DNA from: Bacillota bacterium
GTDB lineage: Bacteria > Bacillota > Clostridia > Saccharofermentanales > DTU023
DNA length: 64,000 bases
Direction: 5' to 3'
NCBI GenBank assembly: GCA_029570375.1
Contig: JAKPXB010000021.1
Location: 1-64,000 of the forward strand
The position numbers and the translations under genes were made by a program. Below, in pieces: positions 1-8,753 of the stretch (position 1 is its first letter; the number at the start of each line of letters is the position of its first letter). The notes below the pieces were generated by a model. It did not search any database. It was given only the letters and a program-made list of their open reading frames with translations, and was not told the origin of the DNA.

Positions 1-1
1 T

Positions 2-787
2 AACGATAATCCCAACGTCAATGAAGACGGCAGCGTCAAGCACAAAAATGTTATCTCTGTTATCTTCAATATAAATGAATCGTCGTATCTCGCGGGCTAT
101 CTTTATTGTCTTGTTAACGAAAACCACGACAAGCTCTTTGATTCCTCTTACAAGTTCGTTCCGACAGACGAAGCACGGGCAGCCGGTTTCGTCGGCGGCA
201 CAAATTCAAATGGTATTCTCGTCTGTTCTTACGCTTTTATTCAGGGAATCAATGACGCAGCAACTGAGTTAAATGTTTCCTATGATTATTACGCAAAGAG
301 TGATGCCGGCTTTACAGATTCTGCTCTCGGCAGTACGGTTGCCGGTACCTTCTTTGACAACAAAGCGAACGTCGTCTTTGCTGTCGCCGGTACAGTTGGT
401 GACGGCATTACATCAAAAGCAAAAGAAGTTGGCCGTCTTGCTATTCAGGTTGATGCCAATCTGGATGACCAGCAACCGGGTTTCGTTCTTACCTCTGTCT
501 TGAAACTGACGGATGCTCCCGGTGAATCCATCATGAAAGCTTATCTCGATGGCAAAATCAGTGAATTAGATAACCTTCAGACTTTCGGGATTAAGACTGG
601 CGCGACTGATATAACGGATTTGTCTGTGATCGGGAAATTTATTCAGGATGCTGATTTGTGGAAGGAAATCATAGATAAGACAAACGCTAAAAAACAAGAG
701 ATTATTAATGGCACATTGAAAGTAATCGATGCTCAGGCGGGAGAGACATTCGATGCTGCGGCCTATCCTCATGTTAACGTTAAATGA
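2..787 (+). CDS. BMP/PnrA-family nucleoside-binding lipoprotein, C-terminal part
   Basis: The frame is open from the left edge to the TGA at 785-787, giving about 261 residues with no start codon in the window, so the N-terminus and any lipobox lie outside. The content fits the C-terminal two thirds of a basic-membrane-protein (BMP/PnrA) solute-binding protein: a 'GFVGG' segment followed by a 'GINDA' helix, a 'VFAVAG' strand, then 'AIQVDANLDDQ' and 'VLTSVLK', the usual order of the second lobe. In this family the protein sits outside the membrane and hands nucleosides to an ABC permease. The ATPase and two permeases follow directly. The substrate is inferred from the family and neighbours only. 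Confidence 0.85.
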   Translation, partial: NDNPNVNEDGSVKHKNVISVIFNINESSYLAGYLYCLVNENHDKLFDSSYKFVPTDEARAAGFVGGTNSNGILVCSYAFIQGINDAATELNVSYDYYAKSDAGFTDSALGSTVAGTFFDNKANVVFAVAGTVGDGITSKAKEVGRLAIQVDANLDDQQPGFVLTSVLKLTDAPGESIMKAYLDGKISELDNLQTFGIKTGATDITDLSVIGKFIQDADLWKEIIDKTNAKKQEIINGTLKVIDAQAGETFDAAAYPHVNVK

Positions 788-800
788 TTGAATCAGGACA

Positions 801-827
801 GCGGTGCCTTCGGGCACCGCGTCTTTT
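801..827 (+). terminator. GC-rich hairpin after the binding-protein gene
   Basis: A perfect 8-bp stem (gcggtgcc / ggcaccgc) closes a TTCG tetraloop and is followed by gtctttt. It lies between the binding protein and its ATPase. It probably works as a partial terminator or 3'-end stabiliser, so that more binding protein is made than membrane components; this role is inference. Confidence 0.6.
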
Positions 828-842
828 CCTCCGGGTGTTGAT

Positions 843-2393
843 ATGGAGACAATTCTAAGTACGAAAGCGTTAACGAAAAAATTCGGCGGTTTCACAGCCA
901 ACGATCAGATATTTCTAACAGTTCATGAAGGTCAGATCAAGGCGATTGTGGGCGAAAACGGCGCGGGCAAGACGACGCTGATGAATATGCTTTACGGTGA
1001 ACTTCAGCCAACATCAGGTGAAATTTTTCTGAGGGGTGAAAAAGTTGAATTCAGTTCTCCGCGCGATGCGATCACTAAAGGCATTGGAATGGTACATCAG
1101 CATTTTATGCTGGTACCGAGCATGACGGTCTATGAGAACATTGTGCTCGGCGCAGAAATTCCCGGAGAGCACTTGAAGTTTTTGATTGACCGGAAAGAAG
1201 AAAAGCGTCGCTGCCAGTCTTTAACAGAAAAGTACGGTTACGATCTGGATCTCAATGAGAAGATTTCCGAACTGTCAATAGGAGAACAACAAAAAGTTGA
1301 AATATTAAAAATGTTGTACCGCGATGTCGATATTTTGATTCTTGATGAACCGACATCGGTGTTGACACCACAGGAAGTAGATGAGTTCTTAAAGCAGTTA
1401 GTTGATTTAAAGGCAAAAGGCAAGACAATTATACTAATTAGCCATAAGCTCCGCGAGATCATGGGTGTCAGTGATGAGATTACAGTTATCAAACGCGGCA
1501 AGACGATCGGTAACGTAAAAACGGAGGAGACCAGTGAGCCCGCATTAGCTCAGATGATGGTTGGACGGAAAGTATTGCTGACTGTCCAAAACCAATATAA
1601 GCCAACGGATAACAAGCGTGTCATGTTGCAGGTGAAGAACCTGCAGACAAATGATCGCCTTGGGAAGTTAGCTGTGGACCATGTCAGTTTTACGATTCAT
1701 AGCGGTGAAGTCTTTGGTATAGTCGGCGTTGATGGCAATGGACAGACGGAGCTGGTTAAAATACTCTCCGGTATGATGGAGGCGACAGGCGGCACCGTTG
1801 AATACAATGGACAGGAAATAACAAATTGTCTGTCTGATCAGCTGCGTAAGAGCGGCATAGGCATTATTCCTGAGGACCGCTATGGTGAAGGGCTTTGTCA
1901 GGAAATGTCGCTTTGTCAGAATGCGATCGCCGGAGCCGTCACATCCAAACCCTTCAGCCGACACGCAGTATTTAATCGAAAACAGATTAATGAGTACTGT
2001 CAGCATTTGATTGACGCCTACCAGATTCACATTGCAGATTTTAATGGCAATGTTTCACAGCTGTCCGGAGGTAATGCTCAAAAACTTATTGTGGCACGAG
2101 AAATGGAAGGCGAACCCAGGCTCCTTATCGCTTGTCAACCGACGCGGGGAGTAGACATCGGAGCGATTGAGTTTATCCATCGGCAGATTATCGATTTTCG
2201 TGATAGAGGTGGAGCTGTTTTGCTAGTGTCATCAGAATTGAATGAAATCCTGAGTTTGTCAGACAGAATTGGCGTTATGTACAAGGGGAAGATTATCGGC
2301 GAGGTAGATCCGCGTACGACAACTGAGACAGAGATTGGCCTTCTGATGGCGGGGATGGTTCCGGATTTGGAGAACGGAATCAGGTCAATCTAA
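843..2393 (+). CDS. Nucleoside-type ABC transporter ATP-binding protein (two ATPase domains)
   Basis: A protein of 516 residues with two fused ABC ATPase domains, as in the NupO/RbsA group that energises nucleoside or sugar import. Domain 1 has Walker A GENGAGKT (37-44), signature LSIGEQQ (144-150) and Walker B ILILDEP (164-170). Domain 2 has a degenerate Walker A (GVDGNGQTE), an intact LSGGN signature and an atypical Walker B (ACQPTRGVD), the asymmetry normal for this family. I chose ATG 843 because the protein then begins a few residues before the first ATPase strand; the GTG at 804 lies inside the upstream hairpin. No strong Shine-Dalgarno site precedes it, so it may depend on transcription and translation from upstream. 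Two permease genes follow. Confidence 0.9.
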   Translation: METILSTKALTKKFGGFTANDQIFLTVHEGQIKAIVGENGAGKTTLMNMLYGELQPTSGEIFLRGEKVEFSSPRDAITKGIGMVHQHFMLVPSMTVYENIVLGAEIPGEHLKFLIDRKEEKRRCQSLTEKYGYDLDLNEKISELSIGEQQKVEILKMLYRDVDILILDEPTSVLTPQEVDEFLKQLVDLKAKGKTIILISHKLREIMGVSDEITVIKRGKTIGNVKTEETSEPALAQMMVGRKVLLTVQNQYKPTDNKRVMLQVKNLQTNDRLGKLAVDHVSFTIHSGEVFGIVGVDGNGQTELVKILSGMMEATGGTVEYNGQEITNCLSDQLRKSGIGIIPEDRYGEGLCQEMSLCQNAIAGAVTSKPFSRHAVFNRKQINEYCQHLIDAYQIHIADFNGNVSQLSGGNAQKLIVAREMEGEPRLLIACQPTRGVDIGAIEFIHRQIIDFRDRGGAVLLVSSELNEILSLSDRIGVMYKGKIIGEVDPRTTTETEIGLLMAGMVPDLENGIRSI

Positions 2394-2460
2394 TCAACGC
2401 CGGTTTGTGCTTTTTTGTATGACTGTTGGCTGATCCGCGCCTCAGGATAAGGACGATAGC

Positions 2461-3540
2461 ATGAAAAGAATAAAATGGAAAAATCTCGCTAATTCAGTTT
2501 TACCCGTGTTCTTCGCGCTCCTCATTGGTGCCGTTATTATGCTTGCTATGGGGCATAATCCTCTGAATGCTTACCGGATAATGTTTGAACGTCCCCTGTT
2601 TACTCTTCGCGGATTGACTAATACGCTGCATATTGCCGGGCCGCTCCTGCTCGCAGGTTTAGCCATTGCTGTTACATTCCGATCTAATTTGTACAATATG
2701 GGGGTGGAAGGACAGCTGATCTTTGGCGGGTTTCTGGCCGGTCTGGCAGGCGCTTATCTTCATATTCCGAATCCATTCTTACATAAATTCGTATGTCTTG
2801 TTGTTGGAATAATCGCGGGCATGATGTTTGTTCTCATTCCAGCCATTCTTCGCGCTTTTCTTCGTGTCGATGAGATGGTCGTTACGCTGACGCTGAACTA
2901 TGTAATGATGACGGTTCTTGAGTATTTGTCCTCCGGTCCTTTTCGCAATCAGGGAGCTGGATACGTCTCGACTAATACCATTGATAAAACGGCTATGTTT
3001 AACAGAATAGGGAAAACACGGCTGACTCCGTTTTTTATCATCGCTTTCCTTGTTTTTCTGCTGTTCTTTTTTATGCATAAAAGAATGGTCTTCGGCTATC
3101 GCGGAGAGGCTGTGGGGAAAAATCCGGAATTTGCGGAAGCTACCGGTCTTAGAGTCCGTCGGCATATTGTGCAGGTCATGATCATCAGCGGAGCATTGGC
3201 AGGGCTGGCCGGTGCCGGTCATATGATGAGCCATGAGTTCAATTACACACTCTCATTCTCCGGTACCCCCGGTATTGGCTGGGATGGTATGCTGATTTCG
3301 TTGCTAGGCGGACATTCGCCAGCAGGTGTTCTGATTGCCGCTGTTTTCTACAGTGCGCTTAAAACGGGATCTGATAACATCAACATGTATACAGGCATAC
3401 CCAAAGAGATTGTCGCCATAATCCAAGGTTTAATCGTCCTTTTTCTTTCCATCAGGTTTATCAATGACCGCTTCGGTTTAACTAAAAGGTGGAGAAACAA
3501 GCGGAATATGAAAGGAACTGTTCATGGCACTTTTGAATAG
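2461..3540 (+). CDS. Nucleoside ABC transporter permease 1 (NupP-like)
   Basis: A 359-residue integral membrane protein with about ten hydrophobic segments. It carries the branched-chain/BMP permease motifs 'NLYNMGVEGQ' near residue 80 and 'GEAVGKNPEFAEATGLRV' near residue 215, the cytoplasmic coupling loop that contacts the ATPase. It starts at ATG 2461 after a modest 'aagga' site. Its 3' end overlaps the next permease by 17 bases, which indicates coupled translation and a heterodimeric channel. Substrate assignment to nucleosides rests on the BMP-type binding protein and the downstream phosphorylase and kinase. Confidence 0.9.
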   Translation: MKRIKWKNLANSVLPVFFALLIGAVIMLAMGHNPLNAYRIMFERPLFTLRGLTNTLHIAGPLLLAGLAIAVTFRSNLYNMGVEGQLIFGGFLAGLAGAYLHIPNPFLHKFVCLVVGIIAGMMFVLIPAILRAFLRVDEMVVTLTLNYVMMTVLEYLSSGPFRNQGAGYVSTNTIDKTAMFNRIGKTRLTPFFIIAFLVFLLFFFMHKRMVFGYRGEAVGKNPEFAEATGLRVRRHIVQVMIISGALAGLAGAGHMMSHEFNYTLSFSGTPGIGWDGMLISLLGGHSPAGVLIAAVFYSALKTGSDNINMYTGIPKEIVAIIQGLIVLFLSIRFINDRFGLTKRWRNKRNMKGTVHGTFE

Positions 3541-4432
3541 GATACTTTACGATGCCATTTACCACACAACACCGATACTCTTATGTGTCATCGGCGGCTT
3601 GTTTGCCTACAAGGCAGGTGTTCTTAATATTGCTTTAGAAGGAATGATGCTGGCCGGTTCATTTGTGGCGGTGCTGGTTGCCGTAAATTCGCAAAGTGTT
3701 TGGCTCGCTTACTTGAGCGCTATCGCCGTCAGTCTCATATTAGGGTTAGTTTTCTCCTACATGTCTGTGAATCGAAAAGGTAATGTTATTATTATCGGAC
3801 TCGCGATTAATATGATTGTTCCCGCTGTGGCGGGATTTGTTCTTCAGTCGATGGGTGTGCCAAACTTAACGGCGAAATGGATCAATCCGGTCATATTCCG
3901 AGTCCATCTTCCCGTTGTTGAAAGAATTCCTGTTCTTGGCAGTTTGTTGAGCGGGCATCCGATAGGGACATATATCAGCTTTTTAGTGATCTTTCTGGCA
4001 TATGTCTTACTTTACAAAACGAAATTTGGCATCTATACCCGTGTAGTAGGTGAAAGTCCTGAGACCGCAAAGAGCCTTGGGATTAAAAGCAACTACTACG
4101 CGACGCTTGCCATTCTTATCGGCTCCCTGTTATGTGCCGTTGCCGGAGTCAACCTCGCCTATGAACGTCTGGGAATATTCACAAATAACATGACTGCCGG
4201 TCGGGGTTTTATCGCAATTGCTGCCATTTACTGCGGGAAAGGGGAACCTTTAAAAAGTTCACTGTATGCTTTCATTTTTGGTCTCGCAAGAGCTCTGGCT
4301 GTCAACTTAAGTATTTATGCCGGCAATGTCGCTGCCCTGTTTGATATTATTCCCTATTTCGTTATGATCGCGATACTTGCGGTCAATGCGGGATACTCCA
4401 ACCGTAACTTGCGTATGCGAACGTATTGGTAG
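3524..4432 (+). CDS. Nucleoside ABC transporter permease 2 (NupQ-like)
   Basis: A 302-residue membrane protein with roughly eight hydrophobic segments, the shorter partner of the preceding permease. Family motifs are visible: 'AGVLNIALEGMMLAG' near residue 30 and the coupling loop 'VVGESPETAKSLGI' near residue 180. It starts at ATG 3524 inside the end of permease 1. With the binding protein and ATPase it completes a BMP-type importer. About 125 bases separate it from the catabolic genes. That gap contains an AT-rich stretch with a -10-like gataat but no convincing -35, so an internal promoter is possible but unproven. Confidence 0.9.
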   Translation: MALLNRILYDAIYHTTPILLCVIGGLFAYKAGVLNIALEGMMLAGSFVAVLVAVNSQSVWLAYLSAIAVSLILGLVFSYMSVNRKGNVIIIGLAINMIVPAVAGFVLQSMGVPNLTAKWINPVIFRVHLPVVERIPVLGSLLSGHPIGTYISFLVIFLAYVLLYKTKFGIYTRVVGESPETAKSLGIKSNYYATLAILIGSLLCAVAGVNLAYERLGIFTNNMTAGRGFIAIAAIYCGKGEPLKSSLYAFIFGLARALAVNLSIYAGNVAALFDIIPYFVMIAILAVNAGYSNRNLRMRTYW

Positions 4433-4558
4433 CAGTTTCACAGGAGAAGACGGTGCTCAACAATCGTTTAGTAACTTTTTCAAGCGGTTTACTTTTTGAT
4501 AATAGAATAAAAGCCACGGCATAAAACACAGTGAGTTTCAGATGAAGGAGGAAAAATA

Positions 4559-5230
4559 ATGAGTAAAAACGCCTTGCTCGTCGTGGATATGGTGAAAGAT
4601 TTTACAGATCCTGAAGGCCTAACATTTTATCCGCAAAACAGGGTAATACTACCTTTTATCAAAAGGGTCATCGACTATTTCCATGCGACAGGACAGCTCG
4701 TGGTCTTCCTCCGCCACTCTTACCGGGCAGGGAAATTTGATCGCAACCTTGAGACAATGCGCCCAACATGTATAGAAGGAACAGATGGCGATGAAATTGA
4801 TCCGATGCTGCCGGTTTTTGATCAGGATTATCAGGTTTTCAAGCGGCGATACAGTGGTTTCTATGGAACGGATCTTGATTTAATTCTTCGGGAAAATGCG
4901 GTAGATCGTGTCATAATTGTAGGGACAAAAACAAATTGCTGCATCCGTGCGACGGCGACAGATTCCTATAATCTTAATTATGAAACCGTCGTACTTGCAG
5001 ACTGTGTCGCGACAGATTCAGCCGAAGTCAACAATGTTCATCTGAAAGATATTGACAAGTATATCGGCATTGTTATGGATTCTGAAGCTTTTATACGCGA
5101 GGATTCAGCGGCATCTAACCATGTCGATTCGGGAAGAATTGGCCAGACGGGCTCAGGGGAGAGCTTGCGAGACAATTCACTTCCGGCTAATCCTGATGAT
5201 TCTGCGCCTGCTACACTCACAGTATGCTGA
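4559..5230 (+). CDS. Isochorismatase-family cysteine hydrolase (nicotinamidase-like)
   Basis: A 223-residue protein of the isochorismatase/nicotinamidase fold. The catalytic triad is visible as Asp10 (VVDMVKDF), Lys95 (VFKRRYSGF) and Cys128 (TNCCIRAT), with the cis-peptide region GTKT just before the cysteine. Members hydrolyse amides such as nicotinamide, ureidoacrylate or biuret. ATG 4559 follows a strong aaggagg at 4545-4551. The last ~45 residues are a polar extension rich in Ser, Asp and Pro that is not part of the core fold. It lies between a nucleoside importer and a kinase/phosphorylase pair, so it probably processes the base or an amide released from an imported nucleoside. The exact substrate is not readable. 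Confidence 0.85.
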   Translation: MSKNALLVVDMVKDFTDPEGLTFYPQNRVILPFIKRVIDYFHATGQLVVFLRHSYRAGKFDRNLETMRPTCIEGTDGDEIDPMLPVFDQDYQVFKRRYSGFYGTDLDLILRENAVDRVIIVGTKTNCCIRATATDSYNLNYETVVLADCVATDSAEVNNVHLKDIDKYIGIVMDSEAFIREDSAASNHVDSGRIGQTGSGESLRDNSLPANPDDSAPATLTVC

Positions 5231-5246
5231 ACAAGGAGAACATTCT

Positions 5247-6185
5247 GTGACAAAAAAAATCGATTTTATCATAAGCGGTTACAATAGCTTTGATCACATG
5301 ATCACCCTAAAATCGGACATTCTGGTGGGTAAGACTTCACTGGTGAAAAACGCAACCTGTTTGAAAGCACATTGGGGAGGATGTTCTGTAAACGTCGCTG
5401 TCGCTTTGCAGCGTCTCGGTCTTAAAGCTGCGCCGATTCTTCGCGTAGGAGATGATTTTGAAACATCCGGATTTCGTGAATTCTTACTGACAGAAGGAAT
5501 CAGTTTGGAAACGATTTCTTCCGTCGAATCTGACATTTGTTCCTTATCTTTTATGATTCAACAGCCGGATGGTGAACATGTTACGTTATTTTACCCTGGC
5601 GCCATGGATGAGAAATACGCCATAAAACCCCCCTTATCCTGGTTCAGAGAAAGCAAAGCAGCTTTGATGACAGTCGCGTCGCACCAAGACAACGTATTTT
5701 TCCTGGAGAGAGTGAAACAGGCAGGTATTCCATTATATTTTGGTATGAAGGGTGATGCGGATGCATTCCCATCCGAATTTCTGGAAGATGTTTTTCGACA
5801 TAGCCGTATCATCTTCATGAATGAAGCGGAATCAAAACAAATATGTCATGCGTTCAATCTTGATCATATCAGGTTTCTTTCCGGCAAAGGGGAAACGGAA
5901 GTGGTGGTCATCACGAAAGGTAAGAATGGCGCGGTATATTTCACAGCGGATGGACGGTCCGAATCTGTCCCTGCATATAAAGTTCGTGAAATTGTAAGCA
6001 CAACGGGAAGCGGTGATGCATTCATAGCAGGTTTTTTGTATGCCTTATCACAAAACATGCCGTACAGACTATGCTGCCGCTGTGGGGCGGCGGTCGCTTC
6101 TTTTGTTCTTGAAGCTGAAGCCTGCACATCTAATTTACCTGCTAGGAGCAAGCTTTATACGCGGTTTAATTATCATAACGAATAG
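5247..6185 (+). CDS. PfkB-family (ribokinase-like) sugar or nucleoside kinase
   Basis: A 312-residue PfkB-fold kinase. The N-terminal motif GGCSVNVA (44-51) and the C-terminal signature TTGSGDAF (252-259) with catalytic base Asp257 are intact. GTG 5247 is chosen because it follows aaggagaa (5233-5240) at good spacing and gives a protein beginning directly at the first beta strand; the same frame extends upstream over the end of the hydrolase gene without a ribosome site. Members phosphorylate ribose, nucleosides, fructose or related sugars. Between a nucleoside importer and a nucleoside phosphorylase, a ribose or modified-nucleoside kinase is the natural reading, but the specificity is inferred. 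Confidence 0.88.
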   Translation: MTKKIDFIISGYNSFDHMITLKSDILVGKTSLVKNATCLKAHWGGCSVNVAVALQRLGLKAAPILRVGDDFETSGFREFLLTEGISLETISSVESDICSLSFMIQQPDGEHVTLFYPGAMDEKYAIKPPLSWFRESKAALMTVASHQDNVFFLERVKQAGIPLYFGMKGDADAFPSEFLEDVFRHSRIIFMNEAESKQICHAFNLDHIRFLSGKGETEVVVITKGKNGAVYFTADGRSESVPAYKVREIVSTTGSGDAFIAGFLYALSQNMPYRLCCRCGAAVASFVLEAEACTSNLPARSKLYTRFNYHNE

Positions 6186-6242
6186 ATTATCCCAGAAGCG
6201 CGATACCCCGCAATTGGGATTCCAGAAGTGAGGAGGTTTGTC

Positions 6243-7004
6243 TTGTCAACGCTATATATGAAAGGTGAGCCGGAAGCGATCAGCAAGTATGTTATTTTTT
6301 CTGGTGATCCATGGCGTGTGACCATCTTCGAGTCAATTTTTGACAGTTACCGGAAGGTGGCATTCGCAAGGGAATTCAACACAATTACCGGCATTTACAA
6401 AGGTGTACGTGTAACGGCGACCTCGACTGGAATAGGAGCTCCATCGGCCGCTATCGCTATGGAAGAAATGTTTGAGTGTGGGATGGAAGTCGCGATCCGA
6501 ATGGGAACTGTCATGGCTCTCGATAGCCGTATGGTCGGCAAGTTTTTGATCCCTTTAGGTTCTGTACGTCGTGAATCGACAAGCGATCATTATGCTGAGA
6601 AAGGCTACCCGGCTATTGCCGACTTTGATCTCGTGCAGATTCTCAATGAGGCGGTGAGGGCACAAGGTTACAAACCGGTTAACGGTATTCACAGTACGCT
6701 TGACGGGTACTATATGGACATGAAACAGTCACGCTATTCCAAATCACGCGGAATCAGCCCTGAAAAAACGATGCAGGAGTTGGCAGAAATCAATATTCTC
6801 GGTGTCGATATGGAATCAAGCGCCATGCTTGTGATCGGAAGATTGATGGGGGTCCGCACAGCTGTCATCACTTTGGCAACAGTTTCCAAAAATCTTGAAA
6901 CTGCTTTGTTAGAAAAAGAACGAACCGAGATGGAACGCGCGCTGTGCATTATTACACTTGAAGCGATTGCTGCGTTCGATCGGAGAGTGAGAGGTGAACA
7001 GTAA
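6243..7004 (+). CDS. Nucleoside phosphorylase (uridine phosphorylase-like)
   Basis: A 253-residue protein of the PNP/UDP phosphorylase family that splits nucleosides with phosphate into base and pentose 1-phosphate. Visible motifs are the phosphate-binding GDPWRV (21-26), 'STGIGAPSAAIAMEE' near residue 60, 'RMGTV' near residue 87 and the ribose-binding DMESSA near residue 180. The start is TTG 6243, which follows a full aggaggt at 6231-6237; the upstream in-frame GTG 6228 would sit on top of that site. It belongs with the importer and kinase. The base specificity cannot be decided from the sequence, and the uridine-phosphorylase label is only the closest family. Confidence 0.87.
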   Translation: MSTLYMKGEPEAISKYVIFSGDPWRVTIFESIFDSYRKVAFAREFNTITGIYKGVRVTATSTGIGAPSAAIAMEEMFECGMEVAIRMGTVMALDSRMVGKFLIPLGSVRRESTSDHYAEKGYPAIADFDLVQILNEAVRAQGYKPVNGIHSTLDGYYMDMKQSRYSKSRGISPEKTMQELAEINILGVDMESSAMLVIGRLMGVRTAVITLATVSKNLETALLEKERTEMERALCIITLEAIAAFDRRVRGEQ

Positions 7005-7166
7005 AACAACCTTCCATGACACTGCGAAATATGGCATGAGAGTGACACCGGATATACAATCCTCCGTCTTGCTTTTGTGGCGGCGATTTCGACAATGATC
7101 GCGAAGAATCTGACGATAGGGAGATAGCTGAATGGCATTCAGTATAAAGAAAATCGAGGTTACAAA

Positions 7167-7901
7167 ATGAAACTAATCGCTTATTTATCAAATGGATATC
7201 CTTCTTTGGATGACTCTCTGCAGCGTGGCATTGATTATGTCGGTGCAGGTGTCGATATCATTGAGGCTGACATTCCGTCACATGATCCTTATCTGGACAG
7301 TGATTACCTGAAAAAAAGGATTCTGTCGGCTCTTGACAGAGAACCGGATTATGAAAAATACATGGCGTCGCTGCTTGAGCTGAAAAAAGCTGTTCCGGAT
7401 GCTGGCTTTATGGTGAATATTTATGTCGAAACATTAGCCGGGATCGGTGTTGATAGGTTTTCCGCTTTTATGAATGATCTTGGTGAAAAAGAAGTGCTGT
7501 TAGTGGGGCCTGAATTCAAAGGTTTGCGCTCGGAACTGGAAACCCTGGGGTTTTACGCGAGCAGTTTTGTAACGCGTGAAATGTGCGAAGAGGATTTAGA
7601 GCTGGCGTCAAGGTCAAACGGATTCATCTATTTGGAAGGCTTTAATGATAATAAAAAATACAACCAGGAATATCCTGAGTTGAAGGATTGCGTGGCAAAG
7701 GTGCGCGAAATCATTGGTTATAAGCGCAATATCTATGTTGGCATCGGGGTGCATACGCCGGAACGTTTGGCTGAAGTTCGCGAATCCGGTGCGGATGGAG
7801 CATTTCTAGGAAGCATGGTTCTCAAAAAAGAGAATGACAAGGAAGAACAGTTGAAATTCCTGCGGCATCTGCGGCTGATAGCGGATGGAGCCCTTCACTG
7901 A
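7167..7901 (+). CDS. Orphan TrpA-like (beta/alpha)8-barrel lyase
   Basis: A 244-residue TIM barrel resembling the tryptophan synthase alpha subunit. Residues matching the two TrpA catalytic acids are present with the right spacing of 11: Glu33 (IIEADIP) and Asp44 (PYLDSD). The phosphate-site segment near the C-terminus reads 'GVHTPERL' followed by 'GADGAFLGSMV', as in TrpA. There is no trpB or other trp gene anywhere in the window. The gene is the last of a nucleoside uptake and catabolism cluster, about 160 bases after the phosphorylase, with a gaggtt site before ATG 7167. A retro-aldol cleavage of a phosphorylated sugar or nucleoside-derived compound is a reasonable hypothesis; true tryptophan synthesis is unlikely in this context. 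Confidence 0.7.
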   Translation: MKLIAYLSNGYPSLDDSLQRGIDYVGAGVDIIEADIPSHDPYLDSDYLKKRILSALDREPDYEKYMASLLELKKAVPDAGFMVNIYVETLAGIGVDRFSAFMNDLGEKEVLLVGPEFKGLRSELETLGFYASSFVTREMCEEDLELASRSNGFIYLEGFNDNKKYNQEYPELKDCVAKVREIIGYKRNIYVGIGVHTPERLAEVRESGADGAFLGSMVLKKENDKEEQLKFLRHLRLIADGALH

Positions 7902-7917
7902 AACATGATTTTCCGAT

Positions 7918-7978
7918 CTTCCCTTTGCAAGTAAAAGAGCCGATTTTTTTTTAACAAGCTTCAAGAAGAAAAGGGAAG
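7918..7978. terminator. Inverted repeat between convergent operons
   Basis: The 9-base arms cttcccttt (7918-7926) and aaagggaag (7970-7978) flank an interior containing a run of nine T followed by aacaag. It lies between the end of the nucleoside operon (+) and the end of the corrinoid operon (-). It may act as a weak bidirectional terminator. The long loop lowers confidence. Confidence 0.35.
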
Positions 7979-8064
7979 TTACGGTGTCGATCCCGACAAA
8001 GTCAAACGGTCGTTGAAAATAGTCAATACGTTAAAGGTTCAGTTATGTGGGGAAGTTTCTAATA

Positions 8065-8697
8065 TTAGTCTTCTTCCCGGGTGATTCCGTATAGAAGTGC
8101 GTTTATGATCGCGGCTGCCACCGTGCTGCCGCCTTTGCGCCCGCGGGCGACGATGGTGGGGACGCCGCTCTGCATAATCATTTCTTTAGCCTGCACGACA
8201 TTGACAAAGCCGACAGGCACACCGACGACAAGAGCGGGCGACAGCCTTTTTTCGCGGATCAGCTCGCAGATCCGTATCAGCGCCGTAGGTGCGTTGCCAA
8301 TCGCGAAGATCAGTGTACCGGCGAGGTCCGCCGCCTTATCGATGGAGGCTGAAGCGCGCGTGGTTTTTTGTTCCCGCGCCGCAACGGCGACATCCGGGTC
8401 GGCCATGAAACAGACCGCCCGACACCCCAGGGAAGCGAGTGCCTGACGGTTAATCCCGGCGCGCGCCATGTTGGTGTCGGTGACGATGGTCGCCCCTTCG
8501 CCGAGCGCTTTAAGCGCAAGCGGAACAGCATTTTCGGAGAAGAAGAGCGAGTCGGCAAACTCAAAATCCGCCGTCGTGTGGATCACGCGTTTGATGATCG
8601 GTGCGAGAGCGGGATCAAGCGGGTGGGGGAGCTCGCTTTCAATGATTTCAAAACTGCGCCGTTCGATGTCTTCGGGCAATACATTCTCCAGATTCAT
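8065..8697 (-). CDS. cbiC: Cobalt-precorrin-8 methylmutase
   Basis: A 210-residue CbiC/CobH protein that moves the C11 methyl group to C12 of the corrin ring to give cobyrinate. The family's catalytic histidine is visible as His40 in the segment IHTTADF, and the later 'GVPVGFVNV' and 'ARGRKGGSTVAAA' segments are typical of the fold. It is the last gene of the operon, 56 bases after cbiP. It makes cobyrinic acid, the substrate of CbiA encoded in the same operon. Length and motifs are normal. Confidence 0.95.
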   Translation of the reverse strand: MNLENVLPEDIERRSFEIIESELPHPLDPALAPIIKRVIHTTADFEFADSLFFSENAVPLALKALGEGATIVTDTNMARAGINRQALASLGCRAVCFMADPDVAVAAREQKTTRASASIDKAADLAGTLIFAIGNAPTALIRICELIREKRLSPALVVGVPVGFVNVVQAKEMIMQSGVPTIVARGRKGGSTVAAAIINALLYGITREED

Positions 8698-8753
8698 GGT
8701 TCTCCTCCATCAGACGCGGGATCCTGCCCGCGCATATCACGGCCGGTCAAAGG

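Noticed and set aside
75-503. Apparent short + strand frames suggesting a broken or frameshifted gene at the left edge
   Set aside because: A different frame is open without interruption from base 2 to 787 and gives a coherent BMP-type binding protein, so no frameshift is needed.
7167-7901. Annotation as genuine tryptophan synthase alpha subunit (trpA)
   Set aside because: No trpB or other trp gene is present, and the neighbourhood is nucleoside catabolism, so only family resemblance is claimed.
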